NCBI GenBank assembly: GCA_003326195.1
Contig: LXQE01000117.1
Coordinates: 259,677 to 312,479, forward strand
DNA length: 52,803 bases
Source: Nostoc punctiforme NIES-2108
Lineage (GTDB): Bacteria > Cyanobacteriota > Cyanobacteriia > Cyanobacteriales > Nostocaceae
Direction: 5' to 3'
Part shown: piece after piece, positions 43,103 through 52,365 of the stretch
How the letters are laid out: each line of letters opens with the position of its first letter
Position numbering within the stretch: position 1 is the first letter of the stretch
The notes under the pieces: model-generated
The model's database searches: none
Told to the model about the DNA's origin: nothing
The model's input: the letters and a program-made list of their open reading frames with translations, nothing else
Translations under genes and position numbers: made by a program

Positions 43103-43927
43103 TTATTGTCTAGCCGAACCTGATTTTTTAATTCCAGATGACTTTGGTGGAGTTGGAGTATTTGGTTGGCGACTAGTACGGAAAGTTACATTCACCCCTT
43201 CATTCGATTGTTCCATTACTAGTAGAGGCGTAGGTTTAGCCTTTTGATCCCAATGCATGGTAGCAATCCGACCTTGAATTATTGGTTGCCAACTATCTTC
43301 GTCTTCTATCGGGCTTAGGTAAGTTTCTATACAATCAATAATTTGACTAATAGTCGCAGAAGTTGCTTGCGTCGGTAATTTCATTAACCGGATTTGAATC
43401 CGAAACAGCACCCGTTTAGCAGCATTTCCTGGACTACCAGTCTCATACTCGACATCAAAAATTTCATCTACTTGCCGTCCAGCACTATTAGCAATTCCAA
43501 CCGATCCAAGTTGTGCTTGATTTGGACGCAGGGCTTGAGAAATTTTTTCTTTGATCTGAATCTTTATTTGATTAAGAATTGCAAAATGAAACACCTCCTC
43601 TGACATCCGCATTCGCAGATAATCCAGGTTAAAGTCCCGTGAGTTCACCAAATCGGGATTAGTTTCCATTTTGCGAATTGTTTCCAGCGCCAGCTTAAAC
43701 TTTTTCTCTAGTTCTCGGGCGCGGAATTGTTCAAACTTAAGTTTTTTCTCCAGCTTATCTTTCTGGAGTTTAATATACACAATCAAAGCAATCACCACTA
43801 AAGCCAGTCCTCCAGAAGTTACCAACAATAATGGTGGTATTTGAGGATTACTTGCTGGCACTTCCTGGGATGCCTTTTTAGTAGTCTTTTTCCCGGAGGA
43901 TTGGGCAAGAAACATTGAAGTGGACAT
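43103..43927 (-). CDS. Membrane-anchored coiled-coil protein, cyanobacterial conserved hypothetical
   Basis: 274 residues from the ATG at 43927; the frame extends 15 codons further up to another possible start. A short Lys/Ser-rich N-terminus precedes one membrane helix (LLLVTSGGLALVVIALIVYI), then a charged coiled coil (KLQKDKLEKKLKFEQFRARE to about residue 105) and a soluble domain (FHFAILNQIKIQIKEKISQA; VDEIFDVEYETGSPGNAAKR; IIDCIETYLSP). A Ser/Thr/Pro-rich tail ends it. No family name can be given. It diverges from the HAD phosphatase gene with about 100 bases between them. Confidence 0.75.
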   Translation of the reverse strand: MSTSMFLAQSSGKKTTKKASQEVPASNPQIPPLLLVTSGGLALVVIALIVYIKLQKDKLEKKLKFEQFRARELEKKFKLALETIRKMETNPDLVNSRDFNLDYLRMRMSEEVFHFAILNQIKIQIKEKISQALRPNQAQLGSVGIANSAGRQVDEIFDVEYETGSPGNAAKRVLFRIQIRLMKLPTQATSATISQIIDCIETYLSPIEDEDSWQPIIQGRIATMHWDQKAKPTPLLVMEQSNEGVNVTFRTSRQPNTPTPPKSSGIKKSGSARQ

Positions 43928-44031
43928 GGTGGGAAACTGAAAAACTTGACTCCTGATGTTTAGGATGCCCAAATCTTCAAGGTCATCTTGCTGTATGATT
44001 AATATTTTTTACAGCCTTTTACAAACCATAT

Positions 44032-44829
44032 ATGTCCAGAGATTTGAGCCTCGCTCCCCTATCTGAGGTTTCATCTACAAGCTTGAGCAATATTCGTCTG
44101 ATAGCCACAGATATGGATGGCACCCTGACTAGACGAGGAAAATTTACTCCCGCACTACTACAAGCTTTAGAGGATTTAGCCGCAGATGACATTAAAGTGC
44201 TAATTGTCACCGGACGTTCTGCTGGGTGGGTAAGTGGATTGAGTAGTTTGATGCCAGTAGCAGGTGCGATCGCAGAAAATGGCGGTTTGTACTTTCCACC
44301 TGGAAATCAGAAACCAATAGTCTTAACACCCATTCCCGATTTAGCTCAACATCGCCAGCAGTTGGCTACGACTTTTGAGAATTTACAAACTAAATTTCCC
44401 CAAATCCAAGAATCTGCTGATAATCGCTTTCGCGTCACCGACTGGACTTTTGATGTAGCTGGTTTGCGTGAAGACGAACTACAAACCCTAGATAATCTCT
44501 GTCAAGAAATGGGTTGGGGATTTACCTATAGCAACGTGCAGTGTCACATTAAACCCCAGAGTCAAGATAAAGCTGTGGGATTGTTGCAAGTATTGCGCGA
44601 ATATTTTCCCCAGTACTCATCAGAACAAATTGTCACTGTTGGCGATAGCCCCAATGATGAAAGTTTATTTCATCGGCGTTATTTTCCTATTTCTGTAGGC
44701 GTGGCAAATGTCCTGGAATATGTGAATCAGTTAAAATATCAGCCTGCTTACATTACCACTGCTGCCGAAGGGGAAGGATTTTGTGAGTTATCTAGTTATA
44801 TTTTGAAAAGCTTGCACATCTCAAGTTAG
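44032..44829 (+). CDS. HAD-superfamily (IIB) phosphatase
   Basis: 265 residues. HAD motif I ATDMDGTLTRRG (nucleophile Asp in DMDGT), motif II in VTGRSAGW, and motif IV VGDSPNDESLF are present; a cap domain of the Cof/sucrose-phosphate-phosphatase type (IIB) lies between. The family dephosphorylates small phosphorylated metabolites such as sugar phosphates; the substrate here is unknown. No signal peptide. It lies 50 bases before the Uma2-type gene, which may be read from the same promoter. Confidence 0.9.
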   Translation: MSRDLSLAPLSEVSSTSLSNIRLIATDMDGTLTRRGKFTPALLQALEDLAADDIKVLIVTGRSAGWVSGLSSLMPVAGAIAENGGLYFPPGNQKPIVLTPIPDLAQHRQQLATTFENLQTKFPQIQESADNRFRVTDWTFDVAGLREDELQTLDNLCQEMGWGFTYSNVQCHIKPQSQDKAVGLLQVLREYFPQYSSEQIVTVGDSPNDESLFHRRYFPISVGVANVLEYVNQLKYQPAYITTAAEGEGFCELSSYILKSLHISS

Positions 44830-44879
44830 AGAGAAGTTGAATTGTTCTACAATAATCTCGTAGCACTGATTTTACAACC

Positions 44880-45599
44880 ATGACTGCTACTTTACCTGTT
44901 AGTGTCGAATCAGAAATATTTTACCCCAGTGCTGATGGTCAACCAGTGGCAGAAACTTACGAGCACCTTTATGCTTTACTAACTACCTTAGAAGTCCTGA
45001 AACAGTATTTGGCAAATCGTCAGGCAACAGTATTGGGAAATCAATTTCTTTACTATGCACAAGGTTTTCCCAAATTGCGGGTAGCCCCAGATGTAATGGT
45101 GATTTTTGATGTTGCACCTGGCGGTCGGGACAACTATAAAGTTTGGGAAGAGGGTCAAGTACCCACAGTTATTTTTGAAATGACATCCTTTGGGACAAAG
45201 GGACAAGACGAAATCTTCAAAAAGACCCTCTATGAGCAGCTAGGTGTCAAGGAATACTGGCTATTTGACCCGAAAAGCGAGTGGGTGGAACAACAGTTAC
45301 GTGGCTATCGCCTGCGGGGAGAAATCTACGAACCTATACAGGATGGACGTAGTGAACCGTTACAACTGCGGTTGGTGGTTGAGGAAAGGCTAATTGGGTT
45401 TTATCAAGAGGATACAGGGGAAAAATTACTGATCCCTGGTGAACTGGCACAGGCTTTAAGGCAGGAAGTTTTAGCAAGACAGCAGGCAGAAGAACTGGTA
45501 GAACAAGAACGCCAACGAGCAGAACAGGCAGAATTGCAGATAGAACAGTTAAAGGCAAGATTGCGATCGCTCAATGTAGACCCCGATACTATTGAGTAA
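44880..45599 (+). CDS. Uma2-family (DUF820) protein, putative PD-(D/E)XK nuclease fold
   Basis: 239 residues. The Uma2 core is clear: LRVAPDVMVIFD, VPTVIFEMTSFGTKGQDEIF with the nuclease-like Glu, KKTLYEQLGVKEYWLFDP and the LRGYRL strand. A C-terminal Glu/Gln-rich coiled coil (~195-230, EELVEQERQRAEQAELQIEQ) is added. Uma2 proteins occur in many copies in filamentous cyanobacteria; a restriction-like nuclease activity is inferred from the fold, but function is unproven. No partner methylase or toxin-antitoxin partner is next to it. Confidence 0.9.
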   Translation: MTATLPVSVESEIFYPSADGQPVAETYEHLYALLTTLEVLKQYLANRQATVLGNQFLYYAQGFPKLRVAPDVMVIFDVAPGGRDNYKVWEEGQVPTVIFEMTSFGTKGQDEIFKKTLYEQLGVKEYWLFDPKSEWVEQQLRGYRLRGEIYEPIQDGRSEPLQLRLVVEERLIGFYQEDTGEKLLIPGELAQALRQEVLARQQAEELVEQERQRAEQAELQIEQLKARLRSLNVDPDTIE

Positions 45600-45972
45600 C
45601 ACACACCAGAAGTTGCTATAGCTACGCTCATCGTAGACATGGTAGGTGTTATAAACAAGTAGACAATTTGTTACCTGTGTTTTTGCTACATTTATTACCT
45701 GAGACAGAATACAATAGATGAATCTCTAGGGCGTTTCAATCTAGTAAGTCTCAACAATACTAATTTAATTGAGAAGACTGTTTTATACAGTAATTTCCAA
45801 GCAAAACTGAATCAAAGGATAAATAAACCGCCAACTCTTTAAGTACCCAGAGACGCTAAGAGATTAACAGATACTTCAAGGATAGGTTAGCGTTTTATTT
45901 CCTACTTCTACTAGAAAGTCCAAGATCAATGTCGAGTTAAGAATTTACCTTTAAATAGTGAGGTATAAAATT
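45600..45972. other. Non-coding gap
   Basis: About 370 bases without a gene. A CGCTAA / TTAGCG stem (45853-45895) followed by TTTTATTT may act as a weak terminator. GAGGT, seven bases before the next ATG, is that gene's ribosome site. Confidence 0.4.
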
Positions 45973-46140
45973 ATGCAAGAAATTGAAAGATTCTTTGGCA
46001 ACTTGTTCAGTGGCATAATCAACCGCTTTAAGTATTCTGCGATGGACGCTGCCGATCGCAAAATGAGAGAAACTATCGACGATCAGATCGAACAACGGCG
46101 ACAAAAACCTAAATCCCAAGATCGAGAAGACCGCGAGTAG
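45973..46140 (+). CDS. Small basic/acidic helical protein (55 residues)
   Basis: 55 residues from the ATG at 45973, chosen over a GTG 15 bases upstream because GAGGT is correctly placed before it. MQEIERFFGNLFSGIINRFK is an amphipathic helix and the rest (AADRKMRETIDDQIEQRRQK) is highly charged. The good ribosome site, coherent composition and following hairpin support a real gene. No family is recognised. Confidence 0.6.
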   Translation: MQEIERFFGNLFSGIINRFKYSAMDAADRKMRETIDDQIEQRRQKPKSQDREDRE

Positions 46141-46184
46141 ATGAGATGTTAGAATAGCAACATTTTCATCACTAAAAGCATAGC

Positions 46185-46216
46185 GTTGCCCGATTGTTGA
46201 GTGGGCAGCCCTCTTT
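46185..46216 (+). terminator. Probable terminator before rpsB
   Basis: GTTGCCC (46185-46191) / GGGCAGC (46203-46209) stem followed by CCTCTTTTCT, 44 bases after the small gene. Confidence 0.5.
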
Positions 46217-46380
46217 TCTCGGCCTCAATCTACATAATCAATCTATAACTCTCCCTATTGGGTTAGCAGTCTGTGTTAACCTAGTATGGTTAACTAATCT
46301 CGCACATCTAAGAATTCGGGTGTTTCCCAATGGAAATACACTTGGATGGAGGTTTAACCCGAATCGGAGTTGAAAATTAT

Positions 46381-47175
46381 ATGCCAGTAGTTTCATTGGC
46401 TCAAATGATGGAGTCAGGGGTTCACTTTGGGCATCAGACCCGGCGTTGGAACCCAAAAATGTCCCCTTACATTTATACTTCCCGCAATGGCGTGCATATT
46501 ATCGACTTGGTGCAAACTGCCCAGTTGATGGATAATGCTTACAACTACATGCGATCGCACGCAGAACAAGGGAAGAAATTTCTTTTTGTCGGCACCAAGC
46601 GCCAAGCAGCTGGAATTATTGCCCAAGAAGCCAGCCGTTGTGGTTCCCACTACATTAACCAACGCTGGTTGGGCGGAATGTTGACCAACTGGGCAACCAT
46701 CAAAACACGGGTTGACCGTCTGAAAGATTTAGAACGCCGTGAAGAAACTGGCGCACTAGATTTATTGCCGAAAAAAGAAGCATCAATGCTACGTCGGGAA
46801 ATGACGAAGCTTCAGAAATACTTGGGTGGCATTAAAACAATGCGGAAAGTACCCGATATCGTGGTAATCGTAGACCAACGCCGGGAATATAACGCAGTTC
46901 AAGAATGCCAAAAGCTGAATATTCCCATTGTGTCCATGTTGGATACAAACTGTGACCCCGATGTAGTAGATATCCCCATCCCAGCAAACGACGATGCTAT
47001 CAGATCAATTAAGCTGATAGTGGGAAAATTGGCAGATGCCATTTATGAAGGTCGTCACGGTCAGCTAGATGCTGAAGATGATTACGAAGATTACGACGGT
47101 AGTGAGTATGACGATGACTACGAAGAAACCGAATATACTGATGCCGTAATTCCCGAGGAGGAAACAGAAGAATAG
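46381..47175 (+). CDS. rpsB: 30S ribosomal protein S2
   Basis: 264 residues from the ATG at 46381 ([20 protein letters not shown]); the open frame runs 17 codons further up, but that part is not S2-like. Typical blocks: [46 protein letters not shown] and [18 protein letters not shown]. An acidic C-terminal tail (about 30 residues of D/E/Y) is common in cyanobacterial S2. rpsB-tsf is the usual bacterial gene pair, here with a 250-base repeat-filled spacer. Confidence 0.98.
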   Translation: MPVVSLAQMMESGVHFGHQTRRWNPKMSPYIYTSRNGVHIIDLVQTAQLMDNAYNYMRSHAEQGKKFLFVGTKRQAAGIIAQEASRCGSHYINQRWLGGMLTNWATIKTRVDRLKDLERREETGALDLLPKKEASMLRREMTKLQKYLGGIKTMRKVPDIVVIVDQRREYNAVQECQKLNIPIVSMLDTNCDPDVVDIPIPANDDAIRSIKLIVGKLADAIYEGRHGQLDAEDDYEDYDGSEYDDDYEETEYTDAVIPEEETEE

Positions 47176-47390
47176 TGCTGAGTCAAGAGTGCTAAGTCCT
47201 GAGTAAGATAGAAAGACTCAGCAAATTGAATAGTGCTGAGTCTTGATTTTTGAAGTTGTAAGTTGTGATTTGTCAATGAAGAATAAAATTGATAACTGAA
47301 CACTCAAAACTCAGTACGGGCTAAACGCCCCGCTAACGCTAACAAAACTCAGTACTCAAAACTCAGTACTCAGTACTAAATTAGGTGAGT
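47176..47390. repeat. STRR-like repeats in the rpsB-tsf spacer
   Basis: Copies of GTGCTGAGT / ACTCAGTAC and ACTCAAAACTCAGTACTCA recur in both orientations. A GGGCTAAACGCCCCGCTAACG fragment of another dispersed repeat is embedded near 47317. The tsf promoter or leader must lie within or after this block. Confidence 0.75.
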
Positions 47391-47427
47391 GATTACAACT
47401 CGAGGTCAAGTTAGGAATTGAGGCAAA

Positions 47428-48372
47428 ATGGCGGAAATATCTGCAAAACTCGTCCAAGAGCTACGCCAAAAAACTGGTGCCGGCATGATGGACTGCAAAA
47501 AGGCGCTGATAGAGACTGAAGGCAATGTAGAAGAAGCCGCAGACTGGCTACGCAAAAAAGGCATTTCTAAGGCGGGAGCAAAAAGCGATCGCATTGCAGC
47601 AGAAGGTCTAGTGGACACTTACATTCAGCCCGAAGGTCGAGTGGGTGTACTCATAGAAGTCAACTGCCAAACCGACTTTGTTGCTCGTAACGAGGCTTTT
47701 AAAGCTTTAGTTAAGAATCTAGCAAAGCAAGCAGCGACAGCTGATAGTGTTGAGTCTTTGCTGGCTCAACCCTATATTGAGAATGAAAGTGCGACTGTAG
47801 AAGAATCCATCAAGCAAACCATTGCTACTCTTGGTGAAAATATCCAAGTGCGCCGCTTTGTTAATTTTGCAATAGCAGAAGGCACACAAGGCGTAGTAGA
47901 CAGCTACATTCACACTGGCGGTCGAGTTGGTGTATTGGTAGAACTGGGTTCCCAAACTGAGTCAGCGGCTGCTAATTCAGAGTTCCAAACCTTGGCACGG
48001 AATACTGCAATGCAAGTTGCGGCTTGTCCCAATGTCGAGTATGTGAGCGTAGACCAAATACCCACCGAAATTGCCCAAAAGGAAAAAGACATTGAAATGG
48101 GCAAGGATGATTTGGCGAACAAGCCTGAAAACATCAAAGAAAAGATTGTTCAGGGACGGATTGAAAAACGCCTGAAAGAATTGACTTTGCTCGATCAGCC
48201 TTACATTCGCGATCAGAGTATTTCCGTGGAAGACTTGATCAAGCAAGTGAAGGCACAATTAGGCGAAGAGATTCAAGTGACTCGCTTTGTCCGTTATATA
48301 CTGGGCGAAGGCATTGAAAAGCAAGAAATGAGCTTTGCTGATGAAGTCGCTGCACAAATGGGCACTAAGTAA
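47428..48372 (+). CDS. tsf: Translation elongation factor Ts
   Basis: 314 residues. It exchanges GDP for GTP on EF-Tu. The N-terminal UBA-like domain [20 protein letters not shown] and the first core repeat [18 protein letters not shown] are textbook EF-Ts; the second core repeat contains [20 protein letters not shown], and the C-terminal part ends in [16 protein letters not shown]. The cyanobacterial length is slightly longer than in E. coli. It follows rpsB and is closed by a terminator at 48452. Confidence 0.98.
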   Translation: MAEISAKLVQELRQKTGAGMMDCKKALIETEGNVEEAADWLRKKGISKAGAKSDRIAAEGLVDTYIQPEGRVGVLIEVNCQTDFVARNEAFKALVKNLAKQAATADSVESLLAQPYIENESATVEESIKQTIATLGENIQVRRFVNFAIAEGTQGVVDSYIHTGGRVGVLVELGSQTESAAANSEFQTLARNTAMQVAACPNVEYVSVDQIPTEIAQKEKDIEMGKDDLANKPENIKEKIVQGRIEKRLKELTLLDQPYIRDQSISVEDLIKQVKAQLGEEIQVTRFVRYILGEGIEKQEMSFADEVAAQMGTK

Positions 48373-48451
48373 TATTAGTCATTGGTCATTGGTCATTAAT
48401 CATTAGTCTTTACCAAGGACAATTGACGAATCACTAATGACTCTTTAAAAA

Positions 48452-48485
48452 ACAGGTCAGGTTATTTGCTTGGCCTGTCTTTTAT
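48452..48485 (+). terminator. Intrinsic terminator of tsf
   Basis: ACAGGTCA / TGGCCTGT stem (one wobble) with an 11-base loop, then CTTTTATTT. It lies about 80 bases after the tsf stop, behind STRR-like TCATTGG repeats (48378-48405). Confidence 0.75.
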
Positions 48486-48606
48486 TTAGTAAAAGATGTG
48501 AAATATCGCATTTAATTTAAAATCTAAAATTCTCTGGAAAGTTATCCTAAAATAAATTTGTACATTTGTACTATGTAATGGTTCAGATGGGCAAGAGTGA
48601 AAAAAC

Positions 48607-49467
48607 ATGGCAAGAGCAATCGAGCGAATTGAGCAGGATATTGCAGCACTCCAAGAAGCGATCCGAGCGATCGCAACCGAATTACAAAGCGCTTATGCTA
48701 GTTATCTAAATAGCTTGGGGATAGCTGTACGCAAACAGTTGATTCTCGCGAGTTACCACCTCTGTACCCAAGGGTATCCCGAAAACTTTTTGCATTTGTC
48801 ATTGAATCAGCGCCAACAACTGCAACAAGCCATCCGCAAGTTGGGTCAACTGGCCGCTGAACAATTGCTCATTTATCTTACAAGTGAAGAATCAGCGGAA
48901 GATGAGGGGGATGAGGAAGATGAGATTGATGAGGTGGATGAGGTTGATGAGGAAGTAACACCCTCTTCATCTTCACTATTTCTGAACACTTCTAATTCTC
49001 AGTATCTCACTGCTAACACTTCCGATCCTATAGAACTGGCAAAATGGCAACAGAAATTAGAAGAAGTCGCGCACGAGATACTGAAAAAACTTTCGCATGA
49101 TGCTAATCTTTTATTACAAAAAGCTGGAGTATTACCGAAAAAATTACCAGAACCGATTTTAGCCGCAGCTGCGGCAGCATCAGAAGCATCTGCTGAGGTC
49201 ATGCCAGGGCCACCCAATTTATTAAACTTAGTAATTGAAATTGAAAATGAGCAACAGTCAGAAAATTCTGGACTGACTCAAATCATGGCTATTAACCTGC
49301 GGCTAGGAGAAATTGAATTTGCTGATGTGACACTTTCCTCAGATCGCAAGCGAATCCGCAGTATTTTAGTTCAGCTAAACAAACTAGGAAGAGAGTATAA
49401 AAAGAGATATAAAGAAAAGGCGATCGCTGAAGCGGAAGCTGCATGGCGCGCTAGTTGGTTTGAATAA
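48607..49467 (+). CDS. Hypothetical protein with acidic repeat linker
   Basis: 286 residues; no family recognised. An N-terminal helical domain (IERIEQDIAALQEAIRAIAT; YASYLNSLGIAVRKQLILAS) of about 95 residues is joined by a strongly acidic linker (EDEGDEEDEIDEVDEVDEEV), encoded by GATGAG-type repeats, to a C-terminal half with Ala-rich helix (LAAAAAASEASAEV) and a final helical segment (RKRIRSILVQLNKLGREYKK). No signal peptide. The ATG at 48607 is the clear start. It lies upstream of recG on the same strand, but STRR DNA separates them. Confidence 0.75.
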   Translation: MARAIERIEQDIAALQEAIRAIATELQSAYASYLNSLGIAVRKQLILASYHLCTQGYPENFLHLSLNQRQQLQQAIRKLGQLAAEQLLIYLTSEESAEDEGDEEDEIDEVDEVDEEVTPSSSSLFLNTSNSQYLTANTSDPIELAKWQQKLEEVAHEILKKLSHDANLLLQKAGVLPKKLPEPILAAAAAASEASAEVMPGPPNLLNLVIEIENEQQSENSGLTQIMAINLRLGEIEFADVTLSSDRKRIRSILVQLNKLGREYKKRYKEKAIAEAEAAWRASWFE

Positions 49468-49469
49468 AG

Positions 49470-49557
49470 TTATGAGTTATGAATTATGAGTTATGAGTTA
49501 TTTATTCCTAACTCTTAACTCCTCACTCCTCACTCCTAACTCCTCACTCTGCTGACC
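49470..49557. repeat. STRR array before recG
   Basis: TTATGAGTTATGAATTATGA units on the left and CCTAACTCTTAACTCCTCAC units on the right form a loose inverted pair that ends directly before the recG ATG. Confidence 0.85.
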
Positions 49558-49558
49558 A

Positions 49559-52054
49559 ATGACTAATGAAAAACCAGATTGGATACGATTGCACAAAGCC
49601 TTGGCAATAGAAGCTGAACGTGGCTTTACAGACTTGATGGGCAGAGAATACCGTTTCAGTGAATTTCTGAGCCTAACTTTGGGCAAATTCCCAACAGGCT
49701 TACCCCATACTGAACGCCGCCGTTGGCAAGGACTAGCGGTGCAATTTGCTAGTTATCCACATTTAGCGCTGGAAGAAAGGCAGCATTTAGTAGCAGAGAC
49801 TCGTAGGTATCTTTCCCAATTACAGCAAGAGGAGCAGGGGGAGCAGGGGAAGCAGGGGAGCAGGGGAGCAGGGGAGCAAGGGAAAACTTATCAATCCAAA
49901 ATCCAAAATCCAAAATCCAAAATCATCTCTGAGGTGAGTCGGAGACTTGCACCAAAAATTGAGCAAAAACTCAGTGATTTACCAGAAATAGGTTTTAAAA
50001 AAGCTGATAATTTGGCACGGCTTGGTTTACATACCGTCCGTGACTTGCTTTTCTACTATCCTCGTGACCACATTGATTATGCGCGTCAGGTGAATATCCG
50101 CGAGTTACAGGCGGGTGAGACGGTGACAATAGTGGCTACAGTGAAGCGTTGCAACTGCTTTTCTAGCCCTAAAAATCAGAAATTATCAATTTTAGAATTG
50201 GTAGTAAAAGATAATAGCGGTCAAATCAAAATTGGCCGTTTTTACGCAGGTACGCGCTTTAGCAGTCGCGCTTGGCAAGAAAGTTTAAAACGCCGTTATG
50301 CAGTAGGTAGCATTCTGGCGGCCTGTGGGTTGGTGAAAGAAAGTAAATACGGCTTGACATTGGATAATCCAGAATTAGAGGTTTTGGCAAGCCCAGGAGA
50401 TACGATTGAATCGCTAAATATTGGGCGGGTAGTACCAATTTATGGACTAACTGAAGGCGTGGTGGCGAATACAGTGCGACAGGCGGTAATTGCTGCTTTG
50501 CCTGCTGCGGCTAACCTGAAAGACCCTTTGCCAAGTGGTTTGCGGCAGAAGTATGGTTTGATGGAATTAAAAGATGCGATCGCAAATATTCATTTTCCCA
50601 GCGATAGCGCTGCTCTACAAGTTGCCCGTCGTCGCCTAGTTTTTGATGAATTTTTTTACCTACAACTTGGGTTACTGCAACGTCAACAGCAAGCAAGAGC
50701 GATTCAAACCAGCGCCATCCTTGTCCCACGCGGTCAACTTGTAGAGAAATTTCACGAAATACTGCCTTTTAAACTTACTGGCGCACAGCAACGAGTTCTC
50801 AACGACATTCTCAACGACTTACAAAAACCTGTGCCAATGAATCGTTTAGTGCAAGGTGATGTCGGTTCTGGTAAAACGGTCGTCGCAGTGTTAGCTATCC
50901 TCGCAGCAATTCAATCTGGCTACCAAGCGGCCCTGATGGCTCCCACAGAAGTTTTGGCAGAACAACATTATCGCAAGTTAGTTGGTTGGTTTAACCTCTT
51001 GCATTTACCAGTGGAATTACTGACAGGTTCCACAAAAACTGCAAAACGGAGACAGATACATTCTCAGTTAGGAACTGGTGAATTACCTCTGTTAGTAGGA
51101 ACCCATGCCTTAATTCAAGACCCTGTAAATTTTCAGCAATTAGGGTTAGTGGTGATAGATGAACAGCATCGCTTTGGGGTAGAACAACGGGCACGTTTGC
51201 AGCAAAAAGGCAATCAACCTCATGTGTTAACTATGACAGCTACCCCAATTCCCCGAACCTTAGCACTGACGATACACGGGGATTTGGATGTGAGCCAAAT
51301 TGATGAGTTACCGCCAGGACGACAAAAGATTCAGACAACAGTGCTATCGGGTCAGCAACGCAACCATGCTTACGACCTGATCCGCCGAGAAATTGTCCAA
51401 GGTAGACAAGTGTATGTAGTTTTGCCATTAGTGGAAGAATCAGAAAAATTGGATCTGCGATCGGCTGTTGACGAGCATCAAAAGCTACAAGAAAGTGTTT
51501 TTCCAGACTTTCAAGTGGGGCTGCTGCACGGTCGCATGAGTTCAGCCGAAAAGGACGAATCTATTACCAAATTCCGTGATAACCAAACGCAGGTTTTGGT
51601 TTCTACTACCGTTGTCGAGGTTGGTGTAGACGTACCTAACGCTACGGTAATGCTCATCGAAAATGCGGAGCGATTTGGCTTATCACAACTGCACCAACTG
51701 CGCGGGCGTGTTGGTCGTGGCGCGGCTCAATCTTACTGTTTGTTGATGAGCAGTTCTAGGAGTCCTGATGCACAACAACGATTAAAAGTGTTGGAGCAAT
51801 CTCAGGATGGTTTTTTTATTTCCGAGATGGATATGCGTTTTCGTGGACCAGGGCAAGTACTGGGAACTCGTCAATCTGGAGTGCCAGATTTTACCTTAGC
51901 GAGTTTGGTTGACGATGAGGAAGTTTTACTTTTAGCACGCCAAGCAGCCGAGAAAATAATAGAAATGGATGCAACTTTAGAGCGGTGGTATTTAATGAAA
52001 GAAGAATTAAAGTATCGGTATGAGCGCTTAATGGGTGGAGCGATTTTGACATAA
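49559..52054 (+). CDS. recG: ATP-dependent DNA helicase RecG
   Basis: 831 residues. RecG reverses stalled forks and branch-migrates Holliday junctions. A ~85-residue N-terminal extension precedes a low-complexity segment (~90-122) encoded by STRR DNA, then the wedge/OB domain (LARLGLHTVRDLLFYYPRDH), helicase motif I GDVGSGKTVVAVLAI, DEQH box (VVIDEQHRFG), motif III TMTATPIPRTLA, motif V VLVSTTVVEVGVDVPNATVM, motif VI QLHQLRGRVGRG and the C-terminal RecG block DMRFRGPGQVLGTRQSG. All helicase motifs look intact. The ATG at 49559 begins where the STRR array ends. Confidence 0.96.
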   Translation: MTNEKPDWIRLHKALAIEAERGFTDLMGREYRFSEFLSLTLGKFPTGLPHTERRRWQGLAVQFASYPHLALEERQHLVAETRRYLSQLQQEEQGEQGKQGSRGAGEQGKTYQSKIQNPKSKIISEVSRRLAPKIEQKLSDLPEIGFKKADNLARLGLHTVRDLLFYYPRDHIDYARQVNIRELQAGETVTIVATVKRCNCFSSPKNQKLSILELVVKDNSGQIKIGRFYAGTRFSSRAWQESLKRRYAVGSILAACGLVKESKYGLTLDNPELEVLASPGDTIESLNIGRVVPIYGLTEGVVANTVRQAVIAALPAAANLKDPLPSGLRQKYGLMELKDAIANIHFPSDSAALQVARRRLVFDEFFYLQLGLLQRQQQARAIQTSAILVPRGQLVEKFHEILPFKLTGAQQRVLNDILNDLQKPVPMNRLVQGDVGSGKTVVAVLAILAAIQSGYQAALMAPTEVLAEQHYRKLVGWFNLLHLPVELLTGSTKTAKRRQIHSQLGTGELPLLVGTHALIQDPVNFQQLGLVVIDEQHRFGVEQRARLQQKGNQPHVLTMTATPIPRTLALTIHGDLDVSQIDELPPGRQKIQTTVLSGQQRNHAYDLIRREIVQGRQVYVVLPLVEESEKLDLRSAVDEHQKLQESVFPDFQVGLLHGRMSSAEKDESITKFRDNQTQVLVSTTVVEVGVDVPNATVMLIENAERFGLSQLHQLRGRVGRGAAQSYCLLMSSSRSPDAQQRLKVLEQSQDGFFISEMDMRFRGPGQVLGTRQSGVPDFTLASLVDDEEVLLLARQAAEKIIEMDATLERWYLMKEELKYRYERLMGGAILT
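49831..49924. repeat. STRR DNA inserted in frame within recG
   Basis: GAGCAGGGG-type units (49831-49883) followed by four ATCCAAA heptamers (49894-49921) lie inside the recG coding frame. They encode EQGEQGKQGSRGAGEQG and then SKIQNPKSKI without a stop, although 7-base units rotate the frame. Confidence 0.85.
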
Positions 52055-52365
52055 CATATCTTAGTTAGTTTAAAAGAGAAACTGACTATGCATTCCTAGC
52101 TTTTAAAAGTAATTTATTCCTTGGAAGTCCCCTGGAGGTTCTTACTATAGTCGCCGCAAACGAGCCAGAGCAAGAGTTATGAGAACCAGTGCTGTGCATC
52201 TCTATTGCGAAGTATTGGCTAAAACTACGCCGTTGAGTGGGAGTGGATTGAAAAGTTAGTGGTCATGATTTGGAATTAAGCCACTGAAAGTTATAGGTGA
52301 AGGTGCGGTTTTGAGTTTTGAGACGATTAATAGAGAAATTATAGTTAAAAAGCCGTTATACCAGT
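52055..52365. other. Non-coding gap between recG and the transposase remnant
   Basis: No gene or clear terminator was seen in 310 bases. The boundary of the insertion element should lie near 52330-52365, but I could not identify its inverted repeat because the other end is outside the window. Confidence 0.35.
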
